Notes: a model not told the origin generated them from the letters alone. A stretch of 10,071 nucleotides of DNA from Pseudomonadota bacterium (GCA_021828575.1 JAJZEL010000180.1:1-10071), one strand, 5' to 3'; positions 1 to 6,636 are shown, counted from the first letter of the stretch. Translations and numbers: made by a program.

Positions 1-27
1 ACTGCGTAAGGAACCCTGGTTTTTTTA
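1..27. repeat. Left arm of imperfect inverted repeat (partner 177-203)
   Basis: Bases 1-19 are the exact reverse complement of 185-203. Base 20 mismatches, and 21-27 again match the reverse complement of 177-183, giving 26 of 27 matches. The other arm lies inside the prepilin peptidase coding region. The repeat may extend left of the window. It carries the TAA at 7-9 that closes the peptidase frame. It could be a genuine small inverted duplication or a fold-back assembly/amplification artefact at a contig end. Confidence 0.8.
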
Positions 28-45
28 CCGTTTCATTTCAAATCC

Positions 46-273
46 ATGATGGGTGCTGGCGATGTCAAACTCATGGGGGTCGCGGGTCTTTGCCTGGGCG
101 CCAAGGGGGTTCTGGCAAGCGCCTTGCTGACGGCTTTGTCAGGTGGGGTGCTGGTCCTTGCCTTTTTCTCCTTTTTTAAAAAATCCAGGGTTCCTTACGC
201 AGTAGCCATCTTCCTGGGATGTTGCGAATATCTGTATCTCCTCTATTTCAAACCTTCCATTCTGATGTTCTAG
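46..273 (+). CDS. A24-type prepilin peptidase (CpaA/TadV or PilD-like), C-terminal fragment
   Basis: This is the C-terminal half of a membrane-embedded aspartic prepilin peptidase, which cleaves the leader of type IV or Flp pilins. The sequence shows MGAGDVKLMG at the start, matching the GxGDxK motif that holds the second catalytic aspartate (Asp6 here). Two or three hydrophobic segments follow, with the family-typical RVPYAVAIFLG near residues 48-58. The usual length is about 160 residues (CpaA) or more, so the N-terminal half with the first catalytic aspartate is missing. Family-like residues (LVFLPFHFKS) continue upstream in frame to about position 10, but an in-frame TAA lies at 7-9. The annotated ATG at 46 is therefore unlikely to be the native start. 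The TAA sits in an inverted copy of 185-203, so either the gene is disrupted or the extreme left end is artefactual. Family call is good; intact function is unlikely from this fragment. Confidence 0.65.
   Translation: MMGAGDVKLMGVAGLCLGAKGVLASALLTALSGGVLVLAFFSFFKKSRVPYAVAIFLGCCEYLYLLYFKPSILMF
177..203. repeat. Right arm of imperfect inverted repeat (partner 1-27)
   Basis: This arm encodes part of the peptidase (around the KKSRVPYAV residues). The coding match suggests that this is the original copy and that 1-27 is the inverted duplicate. There is one mismatch (base 184 against base 20), and the arms are separated by about 149 bp. Confidence 0.8.
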
Positions 274-283
274 TTCGAGACAA

Positions 284-326
284 GCGTTACCCACTTCATA
301 GTTAACTTGTTTCTACACGCGTTACC
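284..326 (+). repeat. Paired direct repeats GCGTTACC upstream of the HigA-like gene
   Basis: The octamer GCGTTACC occurs at 284-291 and 319-326, start to start 35 bp apart. A third copy, inverted (GGTAACGC), lies at 565-572 inside the HigA-like gene. I found no other copy by eye in the window. It may be a binding site for a regulator of this locus, possibly the HigA-like protein, but the third copy could simply reflect codon choice. No function is established. Confidence 0.3.
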
Positions 327-351
327 GGTTTGATTCCCATTGAATGAATTG

Positions 352-370
352 CAGTGGGTTTCACCCATTG
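352..370. promoter_or_regulatory. Imperfect palindrome upstream of the HigA-like gene promoter
   Basis: CAGTGGGT and ACCCATTG form 8-base arms around a TTC centre, with one mismatched pair (a G-U pair in RNA). The element lies about 18 bp upstream of the proposed -35 box. HigA-type antitoxins commonly autoregulate by binding palindromes near their promoter, so this is a candidate operator. It has no T-tract, so it is not a convincing terminator for the preceding gene. Confidence 0.3.
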
Positions 371-387
371 ATCCTCCTTTCGTTTCG

Positions 388-416
388 TTGACCACCGTTA
401 CTGCTCGCTATACATT
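388..416 (+). promoter_or_regulatory. Candidate sigma-70 promoter for the HigA-like gene and rpfF
   Basis: TTGACC at 388-393 (5 of 6 to the -35 consensus) is followed after 17 bp by TACATT at 411-416 (4 of 6 to the -10 consensus). This predicts a transcript start near 423, about 40 nt before the ATG at 464. No comparably good promoter was seen in the 46-bp gap before rpfF, so this promoter may serve both genes. Confidence 0.45.
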
Positions 417-463
417 TTGAACTGTGTTCAAGACGCATGTTTAACGATAGGAGGAGCAAAAAA

Positions 464-775
464 ATGACCGATTTAATGCAACCCAGGCATCCAGGAGAAG
501 TCATTCGAGAAAAGATTCTTCCTGCACTTGGGGTCACGATCAAGGAAGCTGCCATGCAGCTTGGGGTAACGCGCGTCGCCCTGTCACGAGTATTGAATGG
601 AAAGGCAGGAATCTCGCCTGAAATGGCTTTGCGACTGGAGAAGTGGCTGGAATGCGTGTACGAAAATCAGGCAGATCTTTGGGTGACAGAACAGGCTTTG
701 TACGACCTGTGGCTGGTGAGAAAGAAGTTCAAATCGAAAGTGAAAGTGTTCAATGGTTTGAAATTGGCAGCTTGA
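464..775 (+). CDS. HigA/VapI-type XRE-family helix-turn-helix regulator (no adjacent toxin)
   Basis: This is a 103-residue DNA-binding protein of the HigA antitoxin family. The opening PRHPGEVIREKILPALGVT is the family signature. The helix-turn-helix spans roughly residues 25-50, including AAMQLGVTRVALSRVLNGK, followed by the usual helix with RLEKWLE. The start is at ATG 464 because AGGAGG at 449-454 sits 9 nt upstream; an in-frame ATG at 437 would precede that ribosome site. HigA normally pairs with a HigB RNase encoded just upstream, but the 190 bp between 273 and 464 cannot hold one, and rpfF follows downstream. It is therefore a solitary antitoxin-like repressor. It lies only 46 bp ahead of rpfF on the same strand, so co-transcription and a regulatory link to DSF synthesis are plausible but inferred. 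Confidence 0.88.
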   Translation: MTDLMQPRHPGEVIREKILPALGVTIKEAAMQLGVTRVALSRVLNGKAGISPEMALRLEKWLECVYENQADLWVTEQALYDLWLVRKKFKSKVKVFNGLKLAA

Positions 776-821
776 ATGCGAAACAGACGGATACTCAACT
801 CATTTGAATAGGGAGTCAGTT

Positions 822-1727
822 ATGGAGCTCGTCAAGAATGGAAAGTCACTGCTGGATGCGAAGTATTCGCAGGTCAAAATCGAATTCAACAAAGAGCATG
901 GGGTGCTGTGGACCCAACTGAACCAGACGGGTGTGCCTTGCATGACGCTGCCCCTTCTGAAGGAGCTTCAACACCATAATGCCGCCATCGAAAGTAGCGG
1001 TGGAATTCTATCTGTCAATGATGAGCCCCATCGTATTCAATATTCGGTCAGTGCATCCTTGAATCCTGGCGTTTTCAGCCTGGGAGGACAGCTATCCCTG
1101 TTTAGGGAACTGATCAGGAGCCGAAATCGGGATGCCCTTATGCATTATGGAAGGGAGTGTGTGCTGACCCAACTGTCCAGAATCAATAGGTTCTATCTTC
1201 CCTTGACTACCCTGGCACTGGTTGAAGGCGATGCGCTGGGCGGTGGTTTCGAGGGAGTCCTCGTCTGTGATGTCATCATTGCAGAGCAGGGATGCCAAAT
1301 GGGCTTCCCGGAAATACTCTTCAATTTGTTCCCGGGGATGGGAGCTTACAATCTTCTGGCCAGGAAAGTAGGCACCGCACTTGCTGAAAAACTGATCCTG
1401 AGCGGAAAAATGTATTCTTCGGAAGAGCTTTATGAAATGGGTGTGGTCGATGTGTTGGCAGAGAAAGGCCGAGGCAGGGATGCCATCTTCGAATATGTTC
1501 GTCGCCAGGAAAAGCGCTCAAATGGATTCCAGGCTGTTCAGAGGGTGCGTCAAAAATACAATCCCGTCACTTACCAGGAATTGATGGATGTCATTCATAT
1601 CTGGGTTGATGCCGCACTTAACCTGAATGAACGGGATCTCAAGGTCATGGATCGCTTTGTGCGATCCCAGGAACGCATGTTCCTGACCAAGCCGGTGGTT
1701 CAGGAGCAGGAGTATCTTATTGCGTAA
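822..1727 (+). CDS. rpfF: RpfF-like DSF synthase (crotonase/enoyl-CoA hydratase superfamily)
   Basis: This 301-residue protein should make the diffusible signal factor, a cis-2-unsaturated fatty acid. In the known family it dehydrates 3-hydroxyacyl-ACP and then releases the product by thioesterase action. Visible hallmarks are DAKYSQV at residues 12-18, SLNPGVFSLGG at about 79-89, GDALGGGFE with Glu144, and GFPEILFNLFPGMGAY with Glu164. The two glutamates are 20 residues apart, like the catalytic pair Glu141/Glu161 recalled for Xanthomonas RpfF (289 residues). The chosen start is ATG 822, with AGGGAG at 810-815 six nt upstream; an in-frame TTG at 804 is less likely. It follows the HigA-like gene by 46 bp and overlaps the convergent rpfC end by 11 nt. 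The linkage to rpfC and rpfG makes the assignment strong. Exact chain length and methyl branching of the signal cannot be read from the sequence, and no rpfB gene is in the window. Confidence 0.95.
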   Translation: MELVKNGKSLLDAKYSQVKIEFNKEHGVLWTQLNQTGVPCMTLPLLKELQHHNAAIESSGGILSVNDEPHRIQYSVSASLNPGVFSLGGQLSLFRELIRSRNRDALMHYGRECVLTQLSRINRFYLPLTTLALVEGDALGGGFEGVLVCDVIIAEQGCQMGFPEILFNLFPGMGAYNLLARKVGTALAEKLILSGKMYSSEELYEMGVVDVLAEKGRGRDAIFEYVRRQEKRSNGFQAVQRVRQKYNPVTYQELMDVIHIWVDAALNLNERDLKVMDRFVRSQERMFLTKPVVQEQEYLIA

Positions 1728-4266
1728 TGCCACCCACTGCCTTTTGGGTTTCATGGATGTCAAGAAAAGCACGCAGTGCCTTTCTGACTTCCATGAACCG
1801 CTGGGCGATGAGTGTCATGCGCTGAACCCCATGGACCCGGAGTTCATCCTCGGTCATGGCCATGATCTGGGAGCAGGTCTGGTGCAAGGATTCGGCACCC
1901 ATGTTTCCCGAGCTTCCCTTCATGGTATGCACAAGTTCCTTGAATGCATGAAAGTCGTCTTTTGAAACGGCTGCATTCATTTGGACCAGAAGATCTTCCG
2001 TTTCTGACAGGAAGCCCTGAATCACCACTTCCATGAAGTTGTCCTGGTTACCCCCGAGCACTTCGAGGCGTTGCAGGGTGCTTTCACAAACAGGCGGGAA
2101 AAGATCAATGGCCTCATTAGCTTGATCGGAAGTCAGTGTTGTGAGCTGACGTCCGTTTTCGGGCAGGGCAATCAGTCGTTGTATGGTATCAAGCAAAAGC
2201 GTGGAATCCACCGGTTTGCTCAGGTAAGCGTTGGCTCCTGCTGTCTCTGCCAATTCCTTGGCCTCACGCGTGGCATTAGCGGTCAGTATGATGACGGGGG
2301 CTGGGGGTTTTTGTCGCGATGTGGCCTTGTGAATTTTCAGGACATCAATGCCACCCACTACCGGCATGTTCATGTCAAGGATGATCAGGTCATAGTCGTT
2401 GTGCTCAAGGAGATCCAGTGCCTGGTCACCATCCTCTGCCAGTTCAACCTGATGCCCTCCCAGTTCCAGGATTTTTGATATGATGCGCCGGCTGGTGCCA
2501 TTGTCTTCGGCCAGAAGCAGATGCAACCCTGTTTTTTCGCTTGCCTGCAACTGGAACCGGTCCTTGAGTGCAATGACTCCCTGAGAAGGCTGTGGGGCCA
2601 TGATGCCATGCAGTGCGTTGAATAACAGGGTCTTGCTGATGGGGGCTGACAGGGAACAGGTGTAACCCATTTCCAGAAGATCATGCTCAGGAACAAATAT
2701 AGCGCTGCTTGCCTGAACATGAATGATGGCCAGTTCCCGGTAAAGAATTACATTCTGGAACTGATTGGCCAGATCGGCTGGTGTCATGCCCAGATTTTCC
2801 GGGCAGCACATGACCACATAAGCTTTTGAGGGACGCGTCGGATATTCGAGCTTCACCATGATTCGTTGCAGTGAAACCTCGTGTTCAAAATCTACTGACC
2901 ATGTCCTGAGATGCTGGCCCAAGGTTTCACGCTCAAGCGGGCTGAAGCCGAGCGTAATCACCTGAATTTGTTCCAGCGGGCCCATGATCCTGTTTTGATC
3001 TGTCACCTGCTGCTTTTTGAAGGGGAGATTGAACCAGAATACGCTGCCCACATCGGGTTCACTACGCAGGCCAATGTCACCGCCCATCAATCGCACCAGT
3101 TGCCTGGAGATGGTGGTGCCTAGCCCGGTACCCCCAAACTGGCGTGTGATATGCGAATTGGCCTGGGTAAAGCTGTCAAATATGGTTTTTTGTGCATCAG
3201 CAGGAATGCCAATACCAGTGTCGATGACCTCGAAATGCAGGTTTGTAGTGGTTTCATTCTGCATGTTGGTGGTGATGCGAAGTTCGACGCTCCCCTCCTG
3301 AGTGAACTTGATGGCATTCCCCACCAGATTGATGATGATCTGCTTCAGATGCAGTGAATCGCCTGTGAGCAGGTAAGTGGTTTCTGCGCTGAACCGTATA
3401 TTCAGCCGCAGGCCTTTTATGCTGGCCTGCGGCTTGAACATTTCCAGCGTGCCTCGAACCAGTTGGTGCAGGTCAAAATCCACGGCATCCGATATGAGTT
3501 TTCCACTTTCGATTTTTGAAAAATCGAGCACGTTTTCAATGAGCATCAACAGCGTCTGGGCAGATATTTTGAGGGTATTGACCAATTCAAACTGTTCCCC
3601 ATCCAGTGGCGTAGTGGTCAGCAGATCACTTGTGCCGATGACACCATTCAATGGGGTGCGCATTTCATGACTCATGTGGGCCAGAAACTGGCTTTTGGCC
3701 TGACTGGCTTCCTGAGCTGTCTTGATAGCCATGTTCAGTGTTTTGAGGAGCTTGAGCATGTAGACGGGGATCAGAAGTAGGGTCAGGAACAAGCCAATAG
3801 CCAGATGGGGGTTGGCTTTCCAGTAAGGATTGAATTCAATGACCACTCCAAGACCCAGCAGGCTGATGCCGTAGCAGATCATCAGAGACTGTATGCCGTA
3901 GCGGATTCCATTGCCTACGATGATCCATAGATAGATTCCAAAGAAAATCAGTCCGGTTTCCCGAGTACTGAACATGGCATAGGTTGTGGCACTGATGTCT
4001 GCAACCATGGCTACCCACTGCCGTTTTCTTGAGGATTCTTTAGCTACGACAAGGAGGCAGAACAACGCGACAGATACGGACAGATAAAGGATGGAAAAAA
4101 TATAAAGAGAAGGCTGAATTTTTTCGGGATTGCCTGAATCCCCAAACATTTCGTACGTGAGAAACAGAAAAATCGCGAAAGTGAAAACCACACGAAATGC
4201 GACCTGTTCGTGTTCTCCTTCCCGATTACGCAGCTTTTCCAGGAATGCCCGAAAGGCTCCCCGCAT
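1717..4266 (-). CDS. rpfC: RpfC-like DSF sensor: hybrid histidine kinase with receiver and Hpt domains
   Basis: This 849-residue inner-membrane sensor kinase perceives DSF, phosphorylates RpfG and, by its receiver domain in the known system, binds and restrains RpfF. Domains in order: a short cytoplasmic N-terminus (with EHEQ at 18-21); five or six membrane segments (about 24-175); HisKA with His200 in SHEMRTPLNG; HATPase with the N-box NLVGNAIKF (about 315-321), DTGIGIP (349-355) and GGTGLGTTI (378-386), the last resembling Xanthomonas RpfC; an extra receiver-like segment (about 433-557) lacking the acidic pocket and the KP lysine; a true receiver (Glu587/Asp588, Asp631, Lys684); and an Hpt with His780 in HTMKGSSGN. 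The start is ATG 4266, sharing its A with the rpfG stop (TAATG), with GAGG 10 nt upstream. A start at 4365 would add 33 residues encoded inside rpfG and looks wrong. The protein is longer than the roughly 726 residues I recall for Xanthomonas RpfC. Confidence 0.95.
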   Translation of the reverse strand: MRGAFRAFLEKLRNREGEHEQVAFRVVFTFAIFLFLTYEMFGDSGNPEKIQPSLYIFSILYLSVSVALFCLLVVAKESSRKRQWVAMVADISATTYAMFSTRETGLIFFGIYLWIIVGNGIRYGIQSLMICYGISLLGLGVVIEFNPYWKANPHLAIGLFLTLLLIPVYMLKLLKTLNMAIKTAQEASQAKSQFLAHMSHEMRTPLNGVIGTSDLLTTTPLDGEQFELVNTLKISAQTLLMLIENVLDFSKIESGKLISDAVDFDLHQLVRGTLEMFKPQASIKGLRLNIRFSAETTYLLTGDSLHLKQIIINLVGNAIKFTQEGSVELRITTNMQNETTTNLHFEVIDTGIGIPADAQKTIFDSFTQANSHITRQFGGTGLGTTISRQLVRLMGGDIGLRSEPDVGSVFWFNLPFKKQQVTDQNRIMGPLEQIQVITLGFSPLERETLGQHLRTWSVDFEHEVSLQRIMVKLEYPTRPSKAYVVMCCPENLGMTPADLANQFQNVILYRELAIIHVQASSAIFVPEHDLLEMGYTCSLSAPISKTLLFNALHGIMAPQPSQGVIALKDRFQLQASEKTGLHLLLAEDNGTSRRIISKILELGGHQVELAEDGDQALDLLEHNDYDLIILDMNMPVVGGIDVLKIHKATSRQKPPAPVIILTANATREAKELAETAGANAYLSKPVDSTLLLDTIQRLIALPENGRQLTTLTSDQANEAIDLFPPVCESTLQRLEVLGGNQDNFMEVVIQGFLSETEDLLVQMNAAVSKDDFHAFKELVHTMKGSSGNMGAESLHQTCSQIMAMTEDELRVHGVQRMTLIAQRFMEVRKALRAFLDIHETQKAVGGITQ

Positions 4267-4268
4267 TA
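4264..4268 (-). promoter_or_regulatory. TAATG stop/start coupling between rpfG and rpfC
   Basis: The rpfG stop TAA (4268-4266) and the rpfC start ATG (4266-4264) share one base. A GAGG Shine-Dalgarno lies 10 nt upstream, within the rpfG coding sequence. This geometry suggests translational coupling that keeps the sensor and its response regulator in proportion. Confidence 0.8.
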
Positions 4269-5405
4269 TCGAATGGCCTCGAGATCCACTTGCAGCATCG
4301 TGTCCTTGAGTTGTTGCTGGATCAGCGAAACCTTGCTGTACTGGCTCATGAAGGCTTCCACGCAATCGGGGTCGAAGTGCTTGAGACGATTGTCCCTGAG
4401 GTAACCAATGGCTTCATCATTGGACCAGGCTTTTTTGTAGGGGCGCACCGAGGTCAGCGCGTCATACACATCCGCCACGGCAACAATTCTTGCTTCAATG
4501 GGAATTTCCGTGCCTTTCAATCCCTGAGGATAGCCTGATCCATCAAATTTTTCATGGTGACCAAGCGCAATGAGCGCACCCTTGTTCAGGATCGTTGAAG
4601 GACTTTCCTTCAGGATCTTATAGCCGATCATGGGATGGTTTTTCATGATGTGGTATTCGTCTTCCGTCAGTCGCCCAGGCTTCAGGAGAATCTGGTCAGG
4701 AATCCCGATTTTGCCAATGTCGTGCATGGGCGCTGCTTTTTCAATGAGCTCACAATGCGCCGGGTCCATGTCGAGTGCTTCTGCAATGAGGCGCGAATAG
4801 TGGGCCATTCTGAGGATATGGTTTCCAGTTTCAGAATCCCGGAACTCACCGGCTTTGGCCAGGCAATAGAGGGTTTCCTGCTCACGTTCACGTATTTGCT
4901 GGGTAGCCCTGAAAATGGAACGTTCCAGATTCATGGAGTGTTCCTTGAGGGCTTTTTCATGTTGGCGCATGGCCAGCAGGTTGCGACAACGAACACGGCA
5001 TTCATAGGGATCAACCGGTTTGATCATGAAATCAGTGGCCCCCATGTCCAAGGCGGCGTAACGGGTTTCACGATCGCTGTCCGAGGTGATGACCACGACC
5101 GGTACGGTTTCCATGGCAGGCACTTGGCGTATGGCCTGGATGACTTCCAGGCCAGACATTTCTTTCATGTGCAGGTCGATGAGGATCAGGTCTGGCAGAT
5201 TCCAGTGCATCCATCCCAGAAATTTGAGAGGGGACTGAAATGCTTCAATGACGGCATTGTTTTGCACCGTCCTGACAATCTTGTCGATGATGACGCGACT
5301 CGTGAATTCGTCATCAATGACGACAATGAGCGGGGGCAGGGAGGCAGTTCCAGTCATCCCGTGTTGCATGTCGGTGCTCCGGCAGACAGCTTCTTGTATG
5401 CGCAC
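4266..5405 (-). CDS. rpfG: RpfG-like response regulator: receiver plus HD-GYP cyclic di-GMP phosphodiesterase
   Basis: This 379-residue cytoplasmic protein is the output of the DSF pathway. Phosphorylation by RpfC should activate its HD-GYP domain, which degrades cyclic di-GMP and so changes motility, biofilm and exoenzyme genes in known systems. Residues 25-145 form the receiver, with Asp31/Asp32, phosphoacceptor Asp77 in LIDLHM, Thr107 and Lys129. A helical linker (about 146-180) leads to HD-GYP, with MHDIGKIGIPD (His228, Asp229) and HHEKFDGSGYP (Gly291-Tyr292-Pro293), all catalytic signatures intact. The length is close to the Xanthomonas protein. The start is uncertain. GTG at 5405 has AAAGGA six nt upstream. 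An in-frame ATG at 5369 has GGAG seven nt upstream and would give 367 residues; both lie before the receiver fold. It is first in the rpfGC operon. Confidence 0.95.
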   Translation of the reverse strand: MRIQEAVCRSTDMQHGMTGTASLPPLIVVIDDEFTSRVIIDKIVRTVQNNAVIEAFQSPLKFLGWMHWNLPDLILIDLHMKEMSGLEVIQAIRQVPAMETVPVVVITSDSDRETRYAALDMGATDFMIKPVDPYECRVRCRNLLAMRQHEKALKEHSMNLERSIFRATQQIREREQETLYCLAKAGEFRDSETGNHILRMAHYSRLIAEALDMDPAHCELIEKAAPMHDIGKIGIPDQILLKPGRLTEDEYHIMKNHPMIGYKILKESPSTILNKGALIALGHHEKFDGSGYPQGLKGTEIPIEARIVAVADVYDALTSVRPYKKAWSNDEAIGYLRDNRLKHFDPDCVEAFMSQYSKVSLIQQQLKDTMLQVDLEAIR

Positions 5406-5427
5406 ACTTTATCCTTTAATTCAAGAA

Positions 5428-5456
5428 ATTACAATGAATCCCAATATGCTTGACAT
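5428..5456 (-). promoter_or_regulatory. Candidate rpfGC promoter
   Basis: Reading the minus strand, ATGTCA (5456-5451, 4 of 6 to -35) and TGTAAT (5433-5428, 5 of 6 to -10) are separated by 17 bp. This predicts a start near 5421, about 16 nt before the GTG at 5405 and about 50 nt before the alternative ATG at 5369. It is a consensus match by eye only. Confidence 0.35.
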
Positions 5457-5519
5457 CCTTGAGAGGAGACGCTGTCCGGGATTTTACGAATTATTCATTA
5501 AACTTATAAAAAATAAATA

Positions 5520-5537
5520 TCTAAAAATTATTTTAGA
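5520..5537. promoter_or_regulatory. 18-bp perfect-arm palindrome in the rpfG/peroxidase divergent region
   Basis: TCTAAAA (5520-5526) and TTTTAGA (5531-5537) are exact reverse complements around ATTA. The element ends 5 bp before a TATAAT box and covers the expected -35/spacer zone of the peroxidase promoter, a position typical of a repressor operator. It does not match the FNR/CRP (TTGAT-N4-ATCAA) or Fur consensus well. The AT-rich background raises the chance of a coincidental palindrome. Confidence 0.4.
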
Positions 5538-5542
5538 CATAA

Positions 5543-5548
5543 TATAAT
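5543..5548 (+). promoter_or_regulatory. Candidate -10 box (TATAAT) for the di-heme peroxidase gene
   Basis: An exact TATAAT lies about 65 bp before the ATG at 5614. No good TTGACA-like box is found 16-18 bp upstream, where the palindrome at 5520-5537 lies instead. This would fit an activator-dependent or tightly regulated promoter. Confidence 0.4.
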
Positions 5549-5613
5549 TCCTTCCATTGCAGTAAAGTACAGTCTGGAAAATCTGTTAGAACCCCATGTT
5601 ACCGGAGAGAAAA

Positions 5614-6636
5614 ATGAAACTGCCCTACCATCATCTGGTTTTACTGGCGATGACCATGTCATTTGCTACCCAGGCAGCTCGAGCGGACGATCTGTCCATC
5701 TGGAAATTGCCTGAAGCACCGATCCCTGCCAACAACCCGCAGTCACAAGCAAAAATTGCCCTGGGTAAGCAATTGGCGTTTGATACGCGTCTTTCCAAGA
5801 ATGATGCCCTCAGCTGTGCCAGTTGCCACGTGTCCTCGACGGGAGGGGGTGGATTGACTCCCAGAGCTTTCGGACAGGTAGGGGAGTTGGGTCGCTGGGC
5901 CCCCACATGGGATAACTCTGCCTACTCCACAAGCCTGTTTTGGGACGGTCGTGCCGCTTCCCTGGAGCAGCAAACAGGGGCTTTGCCGGGGCACATGGGA
6001 CCCATCAGCTCACCTGCGGAAATGGCCGTGCATGTTCAGGAGGTGGTGAACAGGCTGAATGCGATTCCCGGATACCGAAAGGAATTCCAGGAAGCCTTTG
6101 GTTCGCCAGCCACGCCGGAAAACCTGGCTCAGGCCATTGCTGCCTTTGAAAGGACGCTGGTGGCCACGGAGTCTCCATTCCAGAAGTATGTCAGAGGGGA
6201 CGTGCAGGCGCTTTCACCTGCGGCCAAACGGGGATTTGCCATTTTCACCGGGAAGGGGTTGTGCACCATTTGTCATACGGCCCCTCTCATGACCGACAAC
6301 CAGTTTCATAACATTGGGGTCCCGCAAGTGGGCCCCTTGCATGAAGATCTGGGCCGGTATGAGGTGACCCACAAGGATGATGACAAGGGTAAATTCAAGA
6401 CGCCCACACTATACAATTCTGGCGCTCTGGTTTTCTACATGCATGACGGCGCATTTTCCACGCTCAGGCAAGTGGTTGACCACTACAATGCGGGAGGTAA
6501 TTCCAAGGCCCCCAACCAGGACCGCCTGCTGATGCCTTTGCATTTGACCGAGGATGAAAAGTCGGATCTGGTGGCTTTCCTCCAGAGCCTGACTGATGAG
6601 CGCCTAAATCAGGTAAGCAGACCCGAGTTGCCATAA
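5614..6636 (+). CDS. Secreted di-heme cytochrome c peroxidase / MauG-family protein
   Basis: This 340-residue periplasmic protein belongs to the bacterial di-heme peroxidase family, which reduces hydrogen peroxide or, in MauG-type members, oxidises a partner protein. Residues 1-24 form a signal peptide with an ARA cleavage site before DDLSIW. Heme 1 is bound by CASCH (Cys68, Cys71, His72) and heme 2 by CTICH (Cys217, Cys220, His221). Family landmarks are the FWDGR tryptophan between the hemes, MTDNQFHNIGV after heme 2, FKTPTLYN and YMHDGAFSTL. Length is normal. The start is ATG 5614 with GGAG at 5604-5607; an in-frame ATG at 5596 lies before that ribosome site and would spoil the signal peptide. 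It is divergent from rpfG. No methylamine dehydrogenase or other obvious MauG substrate gene is in the window, so peroxidase versus protein-modifying role is undecided. Confidence 0.9.
   Translation: MKLPYHHLVLLAMTMSFATQAARADDLSIWKLPEAPIPANNPQSQAKIALGKQLAFDTRLSKNDALSCASCHVSSTGGGGLTPRAFGQVGELGRWAPTWDNSAYSTSLFWDGRAASLEQQTGALPGHMGPISSPAEMAVHVQEVVNRLNAIPGYRKEFQEAFGSPATPENLAQAIAAFERTLVATESPFQKYVRGDVQALSPAAKRGFAIFTGKGLCTICHTAPLMTDNQFHNIGVPQVGPLHEDLGRYEVTHKDDDKGKFKTPTLYNSGALVFYMHDGAFSTLRQVVDHYNAGGNSKAPNQDRLLMPLHLTEDEKSDLVAFLQSLTDERLNQVSRPELP

Noticed and set aside
274..463. Search for a HigB toxin gene before the HigA-like gene
   Set aside because: The 190-bp gap is too short for a HigB of about 90 residues, and no frame shows a RelE/HigB-like sequence.
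4267..4365. Upstream in-frame start for RpfC at 4365, giving an 882-residue protein
   Set aside because: The extra 33 residues are encoded by the end of rpfG in another frame and have no membrane or sensor character. ATG 4266 has a ribosome site and matches the expected N-terminus.
4635..5453. 272-codon open frame on the plus strand opposite rpfG
   Set aside because: It is fully antisense to the conserved receiver/HD-GYP gene. Its translation has no recognisable motif and it has no convincing ribosome site.
5450..5455. Perfect TTGACA on the plus strand
   Set aside because: No -10-like hexamer occurs 16-18 bp downstream (the sequence there is GC-rich), so it is not a credible promoter on its own.
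5434..5547. Possible 37-residue peptide in the rpfG/peroxidase gap (starts MNPNMLDILERRR)
   Set aside because: It has only a weak ribosome site, and its Lys/Ile-rich end comes from the AT-rich promoter region. It spans the palindrome and TATAAT box, so it is more likely regulatory DNA than a gene.
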